From contig CAMDPB010000056.1 in the NCBI GenBank assembly GCA_945903885.1, forward strand, positions 1 to 6,826: DNA of 6,826 nucleotides, in the 5' to 3' direction. Below the pieces are notes generated by a model. It ran no database searches. It was not told the origin of the DNA and saw only the letters and a program-made list of their open reading frames with translations. Shown here piece by piece: positions 6,362 to 6,826 of this stretch (position 1 is its first letter; every line of letters begins with the position of its first letter). The stretch comes from Candidatus Finniella inopinata (GTDB taxonomy: Bacteria; Pseudomonadota; Alphaproteobacteria; Paracaedibacterales; CAITNM01). The position numbers and the translations under genes are program-made.

Positions 6362-6826
6362 ATGTTTAAGCGCTTTACACCATATGTATTCCATGTTGTC
6401 TTAGCGGTCATTACCGTAACAGCCGCTTATTTTGTATTAAAGCCAAACTACAAAACTACCGGTCTTACCATTGGCTTAGTCAACATGGAACGCGTTCGCT
6501 CTCAAGCGGAACCATTTCAACAGTTACATAAACAAGATTTTGATGCGCTTGCAAAAGCAAAAGAACATCTTGAAGTTCTTGAAAAGAGTATGCGCAAAGA
6601 ATATGACGAACTACAAGCGCTGCAACAAAAAAAACATGCAAAAACAGAAGAATTAGCAAAACGCAAAGCGGCACTTGACATAAAAGTTGCTGAGTTGGAC
6701 CAGCATTTTCATCAAGAACGTGAATCAATAAAACAAAAATTTGAACGAACTGCTCTGGCCATAGAATCTGAGCTAGAGAGTATTATTCGAAATTTCAGTA
6801 AAAAGTATAAAATTGACCTTTTTTTA
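6362..6826 (+). CDS. skp: Periplasmic chaperone Skp/OmpH, 3' end outside window
   Basis: The frame is open for 155 codons from ATG 6362 to the window edge without a stop. It has a hydrophobic N-terminal segment (about residues 9-26) after basic K3 and R4. I see no confident signal-peptidase site, so it may be a membrane anchor instead of a cleaved signal. After it comes IGLVNMERVRSQAE (37-50), matching the Skp start strand plus the first helix. A long coiled-coil rich in K, E, Q and A (about 53-130) forms the tentacle-like arms. KKYKIDLFL (about 147-155) matches the family's final strand, so very little is missing. Skp holds unfolded outer-membrane proteins for BamA. The gene starts 2 bp after bamA with no Shine-Dalgarno sequence, so it probably relies on ribosomes finishing bamA. 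In alphaproteobacteria lpxD often comes next, but this is outside the window. Confidence 0.9.
   Translation, partial: MFKRFTPYVFHVVLAVITVTAAYFVLKPNYKTTGLTIGLVNMERVRSQAEPFQQLHKQDFDALAKAKEHLEVLEKSMRKEYDELQALQQKKHAKTEELAKRKAALDIKVAELDQHFHQERESIKQKFERTALAIESELESIIRNFSKKYKIDLFL

Noticed and set aside
6480..6728. 82-residue minus-strand frame
   Set aside because: It lies wholly within the skp coiled-coil on the opposite strand, and skp reads open to the edge with clear family features.

Overview
The window looks like chromosomal DNA from an alphaproteobacterium, probably one of the AT-rich host-associated lineages (Holosporales- or Rickettsiales-like; the order is an inference). Three things support this. 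The run rseP, bamA, skp is the envelope-biogenesis order typical of Alphaproteobacteria. BamA carries alphaproteobacterial-style sequence (YDPDR in POTRA3, RERNFRGTGQ at the start of the barrel, NFRGF and GVGPRD in loop 6). A PF06262-type minimal zincin begins at the left edge.

Layout: (1) bases 1-199, minus strand: N-terminal part of a PF06262-like minimal zincin that runs off the left edge. (2) An 84-bp divergent promoter region, then a 160-aa lipoprotein (284-766, plus) whose body resembles the type VI secretion lipoprotein TssJ. (3) A 261-bp non-coding stretch with a candidate promoter, a possible structured leader, and two DnaA-box-like nonamers. (4) A 575-aa DEAD-box RNA helicase (1028-2755) with DETD in place of DEAD and a roughly 210-residue Gly/Ser/Arg tail encoded by duplicated DNA. 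(5) A strong hairpin at 2781-2811, probably a terminator, and a 160-bp spacer holding a 39-codon reading frame. (6) A tightly packed envelope operon: rseP (TTG start), bamA (ATGA overlap) and skp (2-bp gap, running off the right edge).

The envelope genes act together. BamA inserts beta-barrel proteins into the outer membrane, Skp carries unfolded porins across the periplasm to it, and RseP is the inner-membrane site-2 protease that in other bacteria signals envelope stress by cutting anti-sigma factors and also clears signal-peptide remnants. The helicase is a separate transcription unit, likely acting in RNA remodelling at low temperature or in ribosome or mRNA turnover.

I saw no mobile element, CRISPR array, tRNA or rRNA. 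Most of the window is ordinary housekeeping DNA. The most interesting parts are the helicase (motif changes, repetitive RGG tail, unusual leader) and the possible orphan TssJ-like lipoprotein. I found no convincing new multi-gene system.
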